Source of the DNA: Kineosporiaceae bacterium
Lineage (GTDB): Bacteria > Actinomycetota > Actinomycetes > Actinomycetales > Angustibacteraceae
Assembly (NCBI GenBank): GCA_027345905.1
Contig: DAIETC010000137.1
Span: forward strand, 1 to 13,622
Reading direction: 5' to 3'
Length of the DNA stretch: 13,622 bases
Shown piece by piece: positions 12,645-13,622 of this stretch (position 1 is the stretch's first letter; every line of letters starts with the position of its first letter). The translations under genes and the position numbers were made by a program. The notes under the pieces are model-generated. The model saw only the letters and a program-made list of their open reading frames with translations, did no database searches and had not been told where the DNA came from.

Positions 12645-13622
12645 ATGAACCAGACACAGGTGCCGAGCGAGTTCGCCATGAGGGGCCCCCGGCCCGCAGC
12701 CCGGCGCGTGACAGGGGGCACCGGGCTGCGTTCACTCCTGTCGGCCACGGCACTTAGCCTGAGCGTCGTCGGTCTGCTCCAGGTGCTGAACCACGAGGCG
12801 CTGGCTGGCCAGCTGTTGCCCGGCTACCTGCGCTGGGGACGCGATGCCGCGCTGGTGCTGCCCTTGGCGTGCGTCGCGGTGGTCTTTGCCGAGCGCGTCG
12901 GCGCAGCCTATGCCGAGCGCGTCGGCGCAGCCTTTGCCGTGACCGCGTGCGCCAGGCTGGCCGGCGCTCTGGCGGGAGGTACGGCGTTCGCCGTCATGTG
13001 GATCCCAGCAGGCAAGGTGCACCAGTTGCTGTTCCCCAACGAGGCTTCAGCCACGTGGGTGCTGGCCGACGCCATGGCGGCATGGCTCGCGGCGACCACG
13101 GTCGTGCTGCTCGTCCATGTCGCAGGGCGGTTGTGGGCAGCGCGTGAGCGTCATGAGGTCGGCTGTCGGCGGCCCGTCGCGGTAGCGGTGACCGTGTCCC
13201 TCATGCAGGCTGGCCTGACCGTTCCCGGCTTGATCTCGTCGGCGGCCGCCGCGGCCCCCTCCTGCGCTGTCACGCGTGCGTACCAGGTCGACGCCATCAA
13301 CGTGGACATCCCCTACAACCGCTGGGGGACCAACAGCGAGGCGGGCACCACGAACCTGGACGCAGACGGCATGGTCTACGTCCTTCGCCAGGACAAGGAG
13401 GCGGTCAAGAACTGGGACGTGCCGCTCGGGCACAAGCGCGGACCGGACGACAGCTACGTCAAGCTGGCTGCCGGTGAGTCTGACCCCACCTCTGGTCGGC
13501 GACTACGGCCGCGTCCGCTCATGCTTCGCGCCAACGTCGGCGACTGTGTCAAGGTCACCTTCACCAACGACCTCAACGAGCGTCAGTTCGGTGGTGAACT
13601 CGCCAGCCCGCGTGCCTCCATC
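12645..13622 (+). CDS. Long membrane-anchored multicopper oxidase, N-terminal part (3' end outside window)
   Basis: An open frame of 326 codons runs from ATG 12645, with GGGAGAG 5 nt upstream, to the last base. Residues 29-47, 66-81, 96-119, 136-160 and 177-204 are hydrophobic, giving four membrane helices plus a signal-like segment ending in 'SSAAAAAPSC'. From about 206 the chain turns hydrophilic: 'RAYQVDAINVDIPYNRWG', 'DADGMVYVL', then 'RPLMLRANVGDCVKVTFTNDL' (290-310), the entry strand of a first cupredoxin domain. This matches the long (over 1000 residue) actinobacterial multicopper oxidases, MnxG-like in layout, that face outside the membrane. The copper ligand motifs lie beyond the window, so activity cannot be checked. 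Divergence from copCD suggests a shared copper response. An 8-residue duplication sits between helices two and three. The alternative start M12 lacks support. Confidence 0.75.
   Translation, partial: MNQTQVPSEFAMRGPRPAARRVTGGTGLRSLLSATALSLSVVGLLQVLNHEALAGQLLPGYLRWGRDAALVLPLACVAVVFAERVGAAYAERVGAAFAVTACARLAGALAGGTAFAVMWIPAGKVHQLLFPNEASATWVLADAMAAWLAATTVVLLVHVAGRLWAARERHEVGCRRPVAVAVTVSLMQAGLTVPGLISSAAAAAPSCAVTRAYQVDAINVDIPYNRWGTNSEAGTTNLDADGMVYVLRQDKEAVKNWDVPLGHKRGPDDSYVKLAAGESDPTSGRRLRPRPLMLRANVGDCVKVTFTNDLNERQFGGELASPRASI
12888..12933 (+). repeat. In-frame 24-nt tandem duplication inside the membrane-anchored oxidase gene
   Basis: A 22-nt block (12888-12909) is repeated exactly at 12912-12933, with period 24. 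It encodes AERVGAA twice (residues 82-88 and 90-96), separated by Tyr, lengthening the segment between two membrane helices by eight residues. Exact identity at the base level points to a recent slippage event. Confidence 0.85.

Overview
The window is high-GC DNA with GTG starts, 1-4 nt gene overlaps and actinobacterial gene families (an AfsR/SARP-type regulator, a STAS domain protein, a long membrane-anchored multicopper oxidase). It most likely comes from an Actinomycetota chromosome; genus and species cannot be read from it. Coding density is high, no gap exceeds 300 bases, and I saw no tRNA, rRNA, CRISPR array or insertion sequence.

Region 1 (1-4673, plus strand) is a compact operon-like run. 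It holds the C-terminal part of a molybdenum-bisPGD oxidoreductase (DMSO reductase superfamily; the gene begins before the window), a TorD/DmsD-type chaperone, an Mrp/ApbC-type P-loop Fe-S carrier, and a LysR-type regulator starting 3 nt after the Mrp stop. Gaps are 33, 20 and 3 nt. The layout reads as a redox enzyme together with maturation helpers and a co-transcribed regulator.

Region 2 (4681-7960) holds two divergent genes around a 223-nt intergenic region. On the minus strand is an unusual fusion of a STAS domain to a maleate isomerase-like (Asp/Glu racemase superfamily) domain. On the plus strand is a SARP/AfsR-like regulator (winged helix, BTAD, P-loop ATPase) that stops without the usual C-terminal repeat region and overlaps the next, convergent gene.

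Region 3 (7925-12493, minus strand) is a copper/oxidase block. In transcription order it contains copC, copD (1 nt apart), a 124-nt gap, a CotA/bilirubin-oxidase-like multicopper oxidase, a small five-helix membrane protein and a type I signal peptidase. The last three genes are joined by two 4-nt GTGA overlaps. CopC could deliver Cu(II) to CopD for uptake; the exported oxidase needs copper; the signal peptidase may process exported products of the cluster.

Region 4 (12494-13622) is a 151-nt divergent promoter region with a perfect 15-nt palindrome and a tiny leader ORF before copC, followed by a plus-strand gene for a long membrane-anchored multicopper oxidase (MnxG-like by general layout) that runs off the window end.

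The most notable points are the STAS-maleate isomerase fusion with a missing phospho-acceptor serine, the tightly coupled oxidase/membrane protein/signal peptidase cassette, and the leader ORF plus palindrome in front of copC.
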